Below, piece by piece: positions 51,907-62,226 of a stretch of 64,000 nucleotides of DNA. Within the stretch, counting starts at the first letter, position 1. Every line of letters begins with the position of its first letter. The notes beneath the pieces were generated by a model. The model was not told the origin of the DNA and did no database searches. It saw nothing but the letters and a program-made list of their open reading frames with translations. The stretch comes from Amblyornis subalaris (Eukaryota > Chordata > Aves > Passeriformes > Ptilonorhynchidae): positions 574,941 through 638,940 of the forward strand of contig JACAXG010000255.1 of the NCBI GenBank assembly GCA_018881555.1, read 5' to 3'. The position numbers and the translations under genes are program-made.

Positions 51907-54060
51907 TGCCTTTTTAACTTTTGTGTCAGAAGCAGCTAAAAAATTTCTCTGTGTGTGTCATCTTTGAAGTGAAGAGCTAAAATAATCTACAAGAGAACTT
52001 TTACAAGAGAAAAGTAATCTGCAAGAGAATGTTTACATTTCACAGCTAGGAGAACTGCTGTCTCATTTTAAGTTTCTGGAAACACGTAGTTTGTTTTAAA
52101 ATGCGTTCTACTGCATCTCAGGTACGTTTTTAGCTTTTTTTAGAAGTAACTGTATTTTTAGTAGGCTGTGCTTTCTGTCAGAATTTTTTATTGGAGAGAT
52201 TATCTCTACATACCAATAGAATTATGTAATTCATTGCTTTAAGGCTGCTTAGCAAGGTTCAAAATTCTTCAATGAAATCTGTCTACCTACAGAATATTTA
52301 CAAACTTAATACCCTCAGAATGTCCTTTCTCCTTAGAAATGTTTGAAGTGAATGTTAACAGAACAAAATGTGAACCAGCAGCAATTAACTCTAAAGCCTA
52401 ATGTTTTATCGAATATTCCTTTCCTCACTCCCTCATTACTGTTATCTCAAAAATTATTTATAACTTTCCACAAGTAAAGGTGAGAAAATTATACCAGTTT
52501 TAACACTTTGCTTAGTCTTTTGCCCCACAGTTTTAATAGACTTATTTTATTACAAGTATTTTGCCATGAATTTATCTCATTAGCCTTAATATCCCAAAGT
52601 CAATTCTGTTGTACTAACAATCATGAAAGACAAGTTTTAAGTACAATTTGCCAATATACACACTGTTGTCATTTTTCTGAGTAAAGCTACATCTTAAAAG
52701 ACTCTAGCAAATTTCTCCTTATACCAGAAAGATACTTACAGACATGTAATGTTGTCACTTCTTTTAGATACAGCTACAAATTGAGATCCTGCAAAATTGT
52801 GCTTATATCAGGAAAGTCCTGACTGTAATTACATATTTTCAATAATGTTTATAATTATCATGAGCTATTCTCACAACTAAATCATGTAAAATCACAAAGT
52901 CCTTATCACATCTTTGTAATCTCTCCAGTAAATCCATCCTGCTACTATTTCAGTTACAAATCAGTTGTTTACTTGCATATTGTTCATTAATGTTTAACTG
53001 TTGTATGACAAGTTTTTGGTAGCTTTTATAACAATGAAGTCAAGATGAGTTAAATTCTGTTGTGTCTGAATCTTTTAAAGGAACACTCAACTCTGACTTT
53101 AGTTTCTTAAATTTAAGTGATACTGATTTCAAGTTCTACTAAGTTTCAATTTTATAAAGTTTAGATACTGTTAAAGCTAAGTTCTGCTAAGTTTAACTGT
53201 TGTTAGATTTAAGTCATATCAAGTTTAAATTCTGTTAATTTGAGATTGTGTTGCATTTAAAGTTCTGTTAGTTTAAAGTTCTGTTAAGTTTAATTTCTGA
53301 CAATTTTAAGTACTCTTAAGTTTCAAGTTTAAGTGTTGCTAAATTTAAGTGATGTTAGGTTTAAACTCTATTACTGTTCTGTTCAGTTTAAATTTTATTA
53401 AGATTACTTTTCCTTCAATCTCAGCGAGATTGTGCTTAAACTCTGTTAGGTTGCTTTCTATTACGTTTAAGTGATGTTAAGTTTGAATAACGTTAAGTTT
53501 AAGTTCTGTTAAGATATGCCCATTTAATTTGGAGATATAGTTCTTTTGTTATAGGGATAAGATGGAACTCACTGAAGCGATTGTGATGAAGATCTGATGA
53601 CACGGGTAAATGAGTGACAACTGGATTATGCATATTAGTAACTGTAAGCTATTTAGTGCTTTCTTTTTTGTTTTCTTTTGCCTTATTAATTATACATACA
53701 TAGATGCTAAAAGAACACACTCTCAATTTTTAAAAGCAGTTACTGTTGTTATATTGATAATTCTACTTAAGTTATTAATGTTATAACATGAATTCACTAA
53801 CCTTTTATAATGGACATTGTCCCCACAATGTTATTTAATGTTATATATAGCATCCTTTTTGTTTGTTTGCAGTTTGTTCAAGGTACCATTAACTACTTAA
53901 CTAGAAATGATGACAAAGCCGGCTGCTTTACAAACTTTTACATACCATAGTATAATTATCTGCAAAAACTATATACTTTCAAGAACCTTTCCCAACTACC
54001 TTTAATAAGAGATTTATTTGTAAAATAGGTTAGGGAAGTCCTTCCAGTTAAAGCCCTGGC
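51907..54060 (+). other. Non-coding AT-rich interior of the LTR element
   Basis: About 2.15 kb where capsid, pol and most of env should be. It is strongly AT-rich, has stop codons in all frames and shows no RT, RNase H or integrase motif. A tandem array occupies 53,110-53,515. A donor-like caggtacgt is present near 52,121. Confidence 0.7.
53110..53515. repeat. Degenerate tandem array, unit about 16 bp
   Basis: About 25 imperfect copies of a unit near aagtttaagttctgtt (variants aagtgatgttaggttt, aagttctgctaagttt). It lies wholly inside the LTR element. Confidence 0.85.
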
Positions 54061-54079
54061 TCTGGCCAAGCCGTGACCC

Positions 54080-54340
54080 TTGATGGTTGGACTTATACCA
54101 GCAGACCCAGATGTTTCTGCTCGAAAATGTAATCAAGTCACTTTGGCTTATCAATCTGGCCTTCTAAAAACTGAGTCCCCTTTTGAGGTACTCTTGGGAA
54201 CCTTACCTGGGAAGGCTTTCCAGATCCTCGCTGTGATACAGGGTGTGCCAGCTAAGCAGTCTCTGAGCGATACTGTAGTGTGTAGGGACCTAATAGTATA
54301 TCTATATTCTATATCTATATTCTATCTATCTATATTCTAA
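54080..54340 (+). other. Unassigned ORF in the 3' interior of the LTR element
   Basis: About 86 codons, with the ATG one codon into the frame. The first 70 codons have a balanced composition (MVGLIPADPDVSARKCNQ...). The last part is translated from a tatatctatattc microsatellite. It sits where env would be, but I see no signal peptide, fusion peptide or Cys motif. It may be a relic of a coding region or chance. Confidence 0.25.
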
Positions 54341-54847
54341 ATCACTGTTTTCTTTGTGTGCTAATAATTACATATATTACCTTACTTACTTCTGCTCGGT
54401 ACCTAATTACTAGCCTAAGAGAGAAAGTACGTACATGTCTTATTGCAAACAAGTCTAAAGTAGTTACCTACTTGACTAGACAATCATTGATCGCCTCTGA
54501 GAAAACGAGGCCCTGTACGAAAAAAAAAAAGCTAGTCACCATCCAACCCTCGTAGCCAAGAAGGACATTCGGGTAACATAAAGTCAACATTTCCAACTAA
54601 TGAACTTCTTCCTGCCTAAACAGCACAACAACTGAACTCCAATCACATGAACTTTAGAATAGTAACCAGTGCCTTCCAAGTAGAGAAGAAACAACCTCCT
54701 TTCTGAGATCATTGAACACTGTTTTATTTTCCTATGCTGTGATTTCTTTGTCAATACCATGGTTGTTTTTAATAAATTTTTAAATTGTAATCTGTATTTT
54801 ATATATCTTATCTTGTATACAACAAATAATAGTGAACTCCATTGTAG

Positions 54848-55027
54848 AAGCAACTTTTAAAATTGAACATGTATGTTTTAATTGTCATTATAGTCGTCAT
54901 AATACTTGTACCTTACCTACTTCAGTGTATCCAACAATGGTTTAACAAAACAATTAAAGCAGTGTTCATGGTTCAAACAGAAGGGGGAGATGTTGGAACC
55001 CTAAATTTCAAACTTTCAATGTTGTAA
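54848..55027 (+). pseudogene. Env transmembrane-tail remnant reading into the 3' LTR
   Basis: A 59-codon open frame with a hydrophobic run (MYVLIVIIVVIILVPYLL) followed by QCIQQWFNKTIK and a short cytoplasmic-type tail. It crosses the polypurine tract and ends at a TAA 37 bp inside the 3' LTR. A membrane span, then a Cys/aromatic/basic stretch, then a tail overlapping the LTR start is how many retroviral Env TM subunits end. Surface and ectodomain parts are missing upstream. Described as a remnant, family level only. Confidence 0.55.
54979..54990 (+). other. Polypurine tract
   Basis: agaagggggaga abuts the 3' LTR and is where plus-strand DNA synthesis would be primed. Confidence 0.85.
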
Positions 55028-55489
55028 TTAAAAAGCAACTTGTTATATCACTGGGTGAAATATGTAGGGATGTAGAAAATTAGATTTAGGAGTTATTAGT
55101 AATGTATCGGTAGCAAGATGGAGGATTTGGGGTGTGGGTTTTTACTTCTTTCTTCCTTCTTCTTCACAAGTCTGAGTAGTTTAATCATTAGTACAGAAAG
55201 CCCGCAATGCAGATGCTAAATAAACAATCACTGGATTATAAGTAAAAACATGTTAGCTGGCAATCTATAATTGGATAAATTAGACTTTAAATAACCTTGG
55301 AACTCACGGTTTGAGACCATTTTCCACCTTCCTAACTTAAAGAATGCTCTGTACTACCGTACAATAGATAAGAACTTAATAAACAACCTGATTAGAAAGA
55401 CATCTCAGCGCCTCCTGCATTTCATTCCAAACTCTGAACAAAGAACTCTTGAGACAGTAAAAGAAGAAATAGAAACTGTAGTATTCACA
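54991..55489 (+). repeat. 3' LTR
   Basis: 499 bp, about 96 percent identical to the 5' LTR by hand alignment, with a 3-bp deletion in a pyrimidine run. Confidence 0.95.
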
Positions 55490-55495
55490 GTACTG

Positions 55496-56211
55496 CAGGG
55501 GTGTACTGCCTGAGGGTACTATTCCTGAGGGTGCCATTCCACCTGTGGAAACTAATTTATAGCCTCCCATTCGCTGTTGAAGATCAGCTCAACCTGGACA
55601 TAGCTCTTGTTGCAGAAATGCACCTGGCCAGAATGCTGGGCTTGGGATTGTTAGTGAAGGCAGTAAGATGAGTGACTTCTTGCAGTTGTGTTTTCCATTG
55701 CATTATCTGTTCACGTGAACATTGTTTCCTGTTAGTTACCTATTTCCTGCTTGTATATGAAAGCAATGCTTCAGTTTTCACCTTGATTCCCCAAGATTAT
55801 TTAACCTTTTTTTTTAATCAAAAGAGTGTGAAAATCAATTCACAATCATTCAGCAGCTGCTGAATTATTATCTGCTTTGTTTCTTTAACCAGTGTTGATG
55901 GGTTTCTGATCTGAAAGGCCTCGACATGCTGCCCTGTGCCCAATGTGCCCCTCCACCAATGTCCCTACAGAGGCAGCTCTGGCTGGGCTAGAATGCTGAA
56001 GCCAGCAGCTCCAGCACTGCCAGTCAGGCAGTGTCAGGGCTTTCCCACAACACCATGGCCATGGAGAGCGATAGATGCTCCAAGCCTTGGCCAATTTGGA
56101 TGTGGCATGTCCTATGGCCACAACAGTGAGAGAGAAATCCCTACAGCTGGCCTGGAACAAACTGCTGACCTGTCCTGCACCAAGTGCTGTCCCCATCACA
56201 TAATAAAATTC
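55496..56211. other. Intergenic, not placed
   Basis: Flank right of the LTR element. 55,900-56,200 is GC-richer and may be part of an older repeat, but I see no landmark. Confidence 0.4.
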
Positions 56212-58198
56212 TGTTAATTTGGATCTAGCTGAAGAGGAGTTCATTTTCCCCAAAGCAGCCCTCTCAGAGCTGTGCTTTGCACTGGTACCTAGAAAGGTGT
56301 TGGTAACACCAGTGATTTGGCTACTGCTGAGCAGCGCTGGCACAGCACCAGTGCTGTCTCCCCAGCATTCTGCCCTCCATCAATTTGCTGAGGTGAGCAA
56401 GATCCTGGGGATGGACATGACCAGAAGAGATGATCCAAATTAACCAAAGAGATATTCCATTGCACATGATGTCAGCTCAGGTATAAAAGCTAAGAAAGAA
56501 GAGGGAAGGAGGAGCATTCATTAATTCATTATTCACAACCTTTGCCTCCAGAGCTATGTGTGCTGGAGCTCTGCTTCCCAGGAAATGGCCAGATATCACA
56601 TGGTGATGGCAAGTAGACAATAAACCCTTTTTTTTCCTCTTTGCTTGTACACCCACAAACGTTTTCCTTTTTGCTTTAGTAAACTGCTTTGTCTCAACAT
56701 ATGAGTTGTTTTCCATCTTATTTTCTCTCCCTTGTTGGGGTGGTTTAGCAATTTAGGAAAAAACTTGATTTGTAAGGACAGAAAAAAAGAGCCTACTCAA
56801 ACTTTCTCTGATTGGCACAGAGCCCAGAGTTGATGGCCAGGTTGCTAAACCAATTGGATATGTTGGTAATGCCTCTGTGATGACATATTTTAAGGAAGGA
56901 GGAAGTGCAAGAACGGTCTCTTCCTCCTTCGCTGCTGAGGGAGTGGCAAGGGACAGGCCCCTGGGCCTCGTCCCAGAGCCGCGCCGCCAGGCCCTCCCAG
57001 TGGTGGCGGCTGAGCCCGGGCTGCCGGGAGAGGCCGCCCTAGCAGCTGCTAGCAGCCATAAACAGCATGAGCAGCCGGCACAGCCTGGACCGCATGGCGC
57101 AAGCCTCTGGGGCTGCTTAGCCTGTGTGGGCCAGGTGGGCCCTTCCATGCGGCCGGCGTGGCTTGCGCTGAACTGGGCAGAAAACACCACGCAGCCGGCA
57201 GCAAGAGACATGGCGAGTATTTCCCCGATGTGGAACCCAGACAAGATCAATTCTTCAAGTACAACTTGCAGATGCTGATTTTCTTCCAAGTCAGAGAAAA
57301 CAGAAAGATGAGGCCACATGAAGAAGCCAACGTGGCGGTGCCAAGGTCAGTGGGGAAAGGGAGAGAGTGGAGGCACTCCGAACACTGGAACTGAGATTTC
57401 TCCTGCAATCACTGGTGAGAGCTATACTATAATTAACTATTTCTCTATAATTCATTACAGTTCTTTGGGGGGATGCAGAGATCCATGTACAGCCCATGAA
57501 AAAGAGAACCCACACCAGAGCGCATAGAAGCTGAGAGACTTTTGAAGATTGAAGAAGAGAGCCTTTACTTCCAGGCTGGGATAGCTCATCCTTAAAAGAC
57601 TAAACCCCATGGACTATTATGACCCACACTGGGCATTGTGGGAAGACTGCGAGACTCGTGGGAGAGATTTTTTTCACTGCAGCAGCTTTCGGGTGGGGCT
57701 GTTGTTTGTGAGGCTTGAGGCCACGCTGGAGAAGTTCGCGGAGAGGTATCTCCAGTGGGATAGATCCCACGGCACAGCAGAAGAAACTGTTTTCCATAAA
57801 CATAAAGAAAGACTCTTAAGAAATAATATACTGACCAAAAACCCATGTTTGTTTCCCGTGTGCAGTTGATGGGAAGAGGGAGCTACTGGGAAGAGAAAGG
57901 TGTCTGGAAGTCTGCTTTAATTTCTCATTATTCTTTTTACTTTTAATTCTATTAGTAATAAATCTTCTTTACTGTTGAAGTTTGAACCTGTTTTGCCTTG
58001 AAGTTTTTTTCCGTTTTCCTCAATAATCCTTATTTCCCCTCATGAAAATAAGTTTTAGCTTCCAGTGAATGAATTTTTGTGGTGCTTGACACCTAACTAA
58101 CGTCAAACCACAATACCTGTACAGTTCGAAATGGGAGATGATGGAGCGGCTTGGTGGGCACCTGGTGTCCAGCCAAGGTCAACTCACCACAGGATACT
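56212..58198 (+). mobile_element. ERVL-type LTR, split by a nested LTR
   Basis: Left part 56,212-56,732: ctagctgaagaggagttcattttc, tactgctgagcagcgctggcacagcaccagtgctgtctcc, accaaagagatattccattgcacatgatgtcagctcaggtataaaagc (TATA box at about 56,482) and aaactgctttgtctcaaca. Right part 58,115-58,198: gatggagcggcttggtgggcacctggtgtccagccaaggtcaactcaccaca, the normal terminus of this LTR type. The two halves join naturally once 56,733-58,114 is removed. Confidence 0.75.
56733..58114 (+). mobile_element. Long solo LTR nested in the ERVL-type LTR
   Basis: About 1.38 kb from tgttggggtggtttagcaatttagg to acgtcaaaccacaat. It has a GC-rich, CpG-containing block (56,930-57,200), then a 3' section with attagtaataaatcttctttactg (polyadenylation region) and a U5-like aatttttgtggtgcttgacacctaac. 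The flanks read ccct and acct, a plausible 4-bp target duplication with one change. Open frames on both strands (56,753-57,319 minus, 56,877-57,278 plus, 57,609-57,869 plus) fall inside it and are not host genes. Confidence 0.7.
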
Positions 58199-59414
58199 GA
58201 CACATCCATCTCGTTCCAATGTTGACCTGCAGTCAGACAAAATGCTGACGAAGAATGACCCGTAATTAGAGGTGATCAAAATATTTGGGGCAACATGGAG
58301 TTTCACAGAAGATTTCTGTCACACAGAAAAGAACACAAAGATAGGATATTTATTGCCTGCTGCCTGTAAGGCAAAATCCTAGCCCCTGGAAAAGGGAAAA
58401 CCAGGTTCCAATTTCAGTTACTCTGTGATGAACTAATGAGCTCAAACTACATAAAAGAAAACCATGAGTCTGTAGTTTCTTACCTTGGACCTTATCAATT
58501 TCACTCATGTACTGTTTTGAACACTTCTCATGTATTAAAGTGGTGTGTGTCCCTCCATGTTTCAATTCAAAGTCTATTTTATATTATTTTATTTTATTTT
58601 ACTTTATTTTACTTTATTTTATCCAGAAGAATTTTAAAGGCTTTGATTTTATCCCTGGTTGGAAAGGAAAAGGAAAAAAACCCACCAACCTATTTTCAAA
58701 TGGTGTTATGACCTGGACTGATCCTGCCTCTTTATAATGGTCATTTATTCTCCTAGTAAAACAGTTCCTCAGTTTATACGACATTAAAGTTACATGACAA
58801 AGTCACTCTTAAGAAATATTTAGAACAGCGGTGTCAAGGTAAGTTTCATTTTGCTGCTCTCTCTGGCAGAACAGCCCTTCCACTGGCCACTAGTAACAAT
58901 ATGATTTATTTCTTTACTTCAGCTGCTCAAGCACCCAAGGGAATTGAAAGCTGCACACTAGCAAACAGCACGTCAGCCTGACCACCTCAGTGAATTTACA
59001 GAGACTCTTATGAAAATTCAGGCCAGACACCGATGACCTGTGTAACCAGAGCATCAACCTTCTTCTTGATGGAGCATCTTTATCCACACCTCTAAGTCAG
59101 TTGTGCCCCACACCATATCTGGTTTACCATTCTCCAAACAAACCTGTAGTTGTCATAACACAGGGGCACAGTGATGATAGCATAGAAATTCATCCAACTA
59201 TTCAAGTAGCTTTTCCCTTTCCTGGTTTAGGCCAGTACTGACATTTTTAACAAAACTCACATAACTTTGCAGGTTTGGCTGCTTGGTCACATCCAAGAGA
59301 TCCAGTGTGCACTTTATATTTCGTGGAAACTTTCTCTGTTAACTTTTTAAAAAAAATTTGGCCAGGTCCTTCTCAAAAATTCTAAAAATATTATGTTATC
59401 ACTTTCCTTTTCCC
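58199..59414. other. Intergenic with (TTTTA)n
   Basis: A pentanucleotide tract lies at 58,575-58,621 (attttattttactttatttt). Nothing else recognised. Confidence 0.5.
58575..58621. repeat. (TTTTA)n/(TTTAC)n microsatellite
   Basis: About nine imperfect copies of a five-base unit. Confidence 0.85.
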
Positions 59415-59500
59415 AGAATCATGAAGAATGGGCAAGGTTGGTAGGGACCACTGGAGGTCATCTAGTCTAATCACCCTGTTCAAGCAGGATGTTTTCCCCC
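59415..59500 (-). mobile_element. CR1 3' tail, antisense
   Basis: cagaatcatgaagaatgggcaaggttggtagggaccactggaggtcatctagtctaatcaccctgttcaagcagg is the reverse complement of a CR1 terminus. Confidence 0.85.
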
Positions 59501-60839
59501 CACGTTTTTTTTTTTTAAGTATTTCCAGTCAGTCTGATTTTGTAGAGAGAAGCTTCTGAGCACTCATCAAAGCAACAGAAAAAGGTTTTCTTGGGTAATT
59601 TTTTTTAAAATTATTTTTTATTTTGTAATGAGTAGTGGGAAACAGCAGTGAAATGACTTGCAGCTTCGCCCACATGACTAATCTCACACTCTATGTATGT
59701 AGGAGGGATGTTTTAGTCAGAGGAGGCTGAGAGGCAAAAAGCATCTTCTGCAAGTGGTTAAAGTGAGTAAAATCTAAAATGATACTTAGAATGGGGTAAC
59801 AGAAGAAGCCATTTATTTCAAGAATACTTCAGGCCCAACAGCATTACTAATCTTGTCTGAAACAAAAAAAGAATAATGAAAAAAAGCAGGTGGGGATGGG
59901 TGCAGGGGGAGAAAAGGGGAGAGAGCATGAAAAACCATGTCTGTTTGGAGAGATTTTGAATGACTGAGTAAAGAATCGTGTGCATAACAGTCCAGAGAAG
60001 GAGATCTATAAAACTGAGATAGTCATCGAAAACAATCCCTCAGACAGAAAAATACATATACATGAGTATTTTTGTTTCTGGCTTGTGTAACCTGATTGAC
60101 TGGATTCTACCTGTTCTGATCCACTTAAGATGAGGAGAGGCAAGTTTTGCCTCAATCCACAAGTGTGGAAAGCAATTAGGTACTCAACATACCTGAAAGT
60201 AAAATTAAAACACAAACAAGGTTAAATGCTGAGATCCAAACCAATTATTTTTTCATAGAAGAGGAAAGAAAGAGAGAAAATTAAAAAGTGGGAAAATGCC
60301 AAGAATAATTACGAGAAGTGCAGGAAAGGGGTTAACACCACCGTTGGTCCAGCACTGGCTTTTAGAGGTATGGGGAACATCTGCGTTGGGTGCAACTGGT
60401 CTTTCCCCGGTGAAGTCCCTCCAAGAGCTGGCCAACGACCAGCGAGGGAGCACAACCACGGCAGCCAGACTAGCAGGCTGGGTGGGCATGAGCCTAGGAG
60501 CAGCCAGGACAGAGAAGGACAGCAAAGCGAGCAAAGATTCCGGCGCTTTGTAGATTTTGCAGCAGCCCCTGTGGCATATCGGGCACTTGATTATAGAGGG
60601 TTTTTGAGAGTGGCAAGCTCACATCCACCTCATAGCAACACCACATCAGTGGAGAACTTCATCTTTGCTCCATTAAAGGTCATTGGCTGGCTTGTTGGTA
60701 TCCAGGCAAAGTTTGGCTGATGTTTCAACATTTTATTACATGTTCGCCTGATGTATGAACTACAAGCTCTTTTAATACCTTGAAACAGGGTGCCTCATTT
60801 TGTAAAATAAAGCAGTTTCTGAAGTTTTTATTAGAGGGA
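59501..60839. other. Intergenic, partly GC-richer, not placed
   Basis: 60,340-60,600 is GC-richer with some CpG and carries two overlapping open frames (60,296-60,553 and 60,370-60,720). No family is recognised. It may be an old LTR or internal retroviral DNA, given the LTR next to it. Confidence 0.4.
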
Positions 60840-61254
60840 TGTTGGCGATTGAGAAACGGACTCAGCTGGGTGCAATCAAAACCAACTTTATTCCAGGCAC
60901 CAATGCCTTTTATACTATTGTACAAACAATTAACTACCCGTTTCATAAACCCGTGTCCTCCCCAGCAGCACAGCGTCTTGCATACAATGTCCTTGGTCAG
61001 CATTCTGTTACATGTTAGCAGACAGGAGTGAGGCTTAAGGAGTCGCCTTCTTATCAAGGTGTCAGCTCACACCTTACTCTGCATACTTATCTTTCCCAAG
61101 GCTTAACATTTGCCAAGGCTAAGAGATCACTGCTGCTATCAACACCGCCAGGGGCTATTGCCCCCACAGAGAGAGTCCCAAAAATTAGCTTTCAAGACTT
61201 AACCTTCAAGGATGCAACTGAGAAATATTCCTTACTTTTTGCTCCTTCATGACA
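60840..61254 (-). mobile_element. Solo LTR, minus orientation
   Basis: 415 bp. Read on the minus strand it starts tgtcatgaaggagc and ends caatcgccaaca. It has a TATA box (agtataaaagg, near 60,905-60,915) and an AATAAA (60,887-60,892) only about 20 bp downstream, a compact arrangement found in some retroviral LTRs. No clear target duplication was seen. Confidence 0.7.
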
Positions 61255-61671
61255 CTGCTCACTACTGGCATCTTCTCATGGATTCCTTCTATTCCTCCAA
61301 AACAAGGAGCCCTTAGGTGACGTCATTCATGATTAAACTGTTCTGAGTACCATTTTCCCCAGGCGCTTGGACGTGCCTCCAGGTAGATGCAAGGTGGACA
61401 TGCGCCTAATGGTCACTCAGTGGTGCCAACACCACTGGTCCTGCCTGCAGCAGTGAGCTGAGCCAGGTACATCCACCTCCCTGGGGTACAATGGGCTGTC
61501 ACTTGGCTGTGTGTTTCTTCANGGCCATAAAGGAAAACGAGTTTTGTCATTTTGGCATGGTGAGGTGGTTTTGGTATTTGAGGGGTTTTAATTTTGTTTT
61601 GGTTTTATTCTTCATGACTCTTAAATCTTGCACTTTGTTAATAGTGNTAGAGTAGAATAAAAAGAAGTCCT
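61255..61671. other. Between LTRs, nothing recognised
   Basis: Mixed composition; the first isolated N bases of the window occur here (61,522 and 61,647). Confidence 0.5.
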
Positions 61672-62036
61672 TTGTAGAGGTAGCTGAACCTGCAGCAGAG
61701 AGTGCTGCAGTGTTTGGGCCAGCTGCAGGAGTAACCGAGCAGCCTATTATTCCTTGTTCCCTTATAAGGTTCAGTTCTAGAGTGTTCTGCCTTATTCAGC
61801 ATCCCATTTATTCCTGTACCCCACTCTTCCCCTCGTTTACCCCTATTGGCTGAAGTTGTATTACCCCGCCTTCTCTCTGCCCCCTGACACTCAAACCATT
61901 GGGCCCTGTTGTCTCTCCACCCCCACTGCCCCTGGAATAAAACCCTGACCCCTCCATTGTTCTGGGTTCTCTCCTTCCCTGACGATTCATGGAATAAACT
62001 TATTTCATGGAACACGTAAGGAGAACCCCTCCGACA
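61672..62036 (+). mobile_element. Probable ERV1-type solo LTR
   Basis: It has an orderly LTR promoter: ctattggctg and accattggg (CCAAT boxes in reverse), pyrimidine-rich U3, ggaataaaaccctgacc (TATA-like), then atggaataaacttatttc (polyadenylation signal) and a terminus near ccgacact. End points are approximate and no partner LTR or duplication was found. Confidence 0.55.
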
Positions 62037-62056
62037 CTTTGCCTCAAATAAGTACG

Positions 62057-62060
<4 letters not shown>

Positions 62061-62094
<34 letters not shown>
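62061..62094. repeat. (TG)n microsatellite
   Basis: About 17 perfect tg copies, followed by cacgcgcg. Confidence 0.95.
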
Positions 62095-62095
<1 letters not shown>

Positions 62096-62181
62096 ACGCG
62101 CGCCGCCAAACGCGTCACGGCACCGCCGGACAAACACCACGCTTTCAGGAAGACTGCAAGGGACCCTAAAACCCAACCAGG

Positions 62182-62226
<45 letters not shown>
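62182..62226. repeat. (ATT)n microsatellite
   Basis: 15 copies of att. With the (TG)n tract it lies about 150 bp after the LTR end. Confidence 0.95.

Larger units (their letters stand above)
50429..55495 (+). mobile_element. Complete but pol-less LTR retrotransposon (ERVK-like by target duplication)
   Basis: The element has a 5' LTR (50,435-50,936), a primer binding site, about 4.05 kb of internal sequence, a polypurine tract and a 3' LTR (54,991-55,489). It is flanked by the 6-bp direct repeat gtactg (50,429-50,434 and 55,490-55,495). LTRs begin TGTT and end CACA. By hand alignment the LTRs differ by about 18 substitutions and one 3-bp indel over 499 bp, about 3.6 percent, so the insertion is moderately old. 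The interior has a short gag-like 5' ORF and a 3' Env-tail-like ORF. It has no recognisable protease, reverse transcriptase or integrase, so it must have moved with proteins supplied in trans. The 6-bp duplication is typical of alpha/betaretrovirus-like ERVK integrases. Confidence 0.92.

Noticed and set aside
56753..57869. ORFs of 188, 133 and 86 codons
   Set aside because: All lie inside the long nested LTR. The GC-rich block explains the absence of stop codons.
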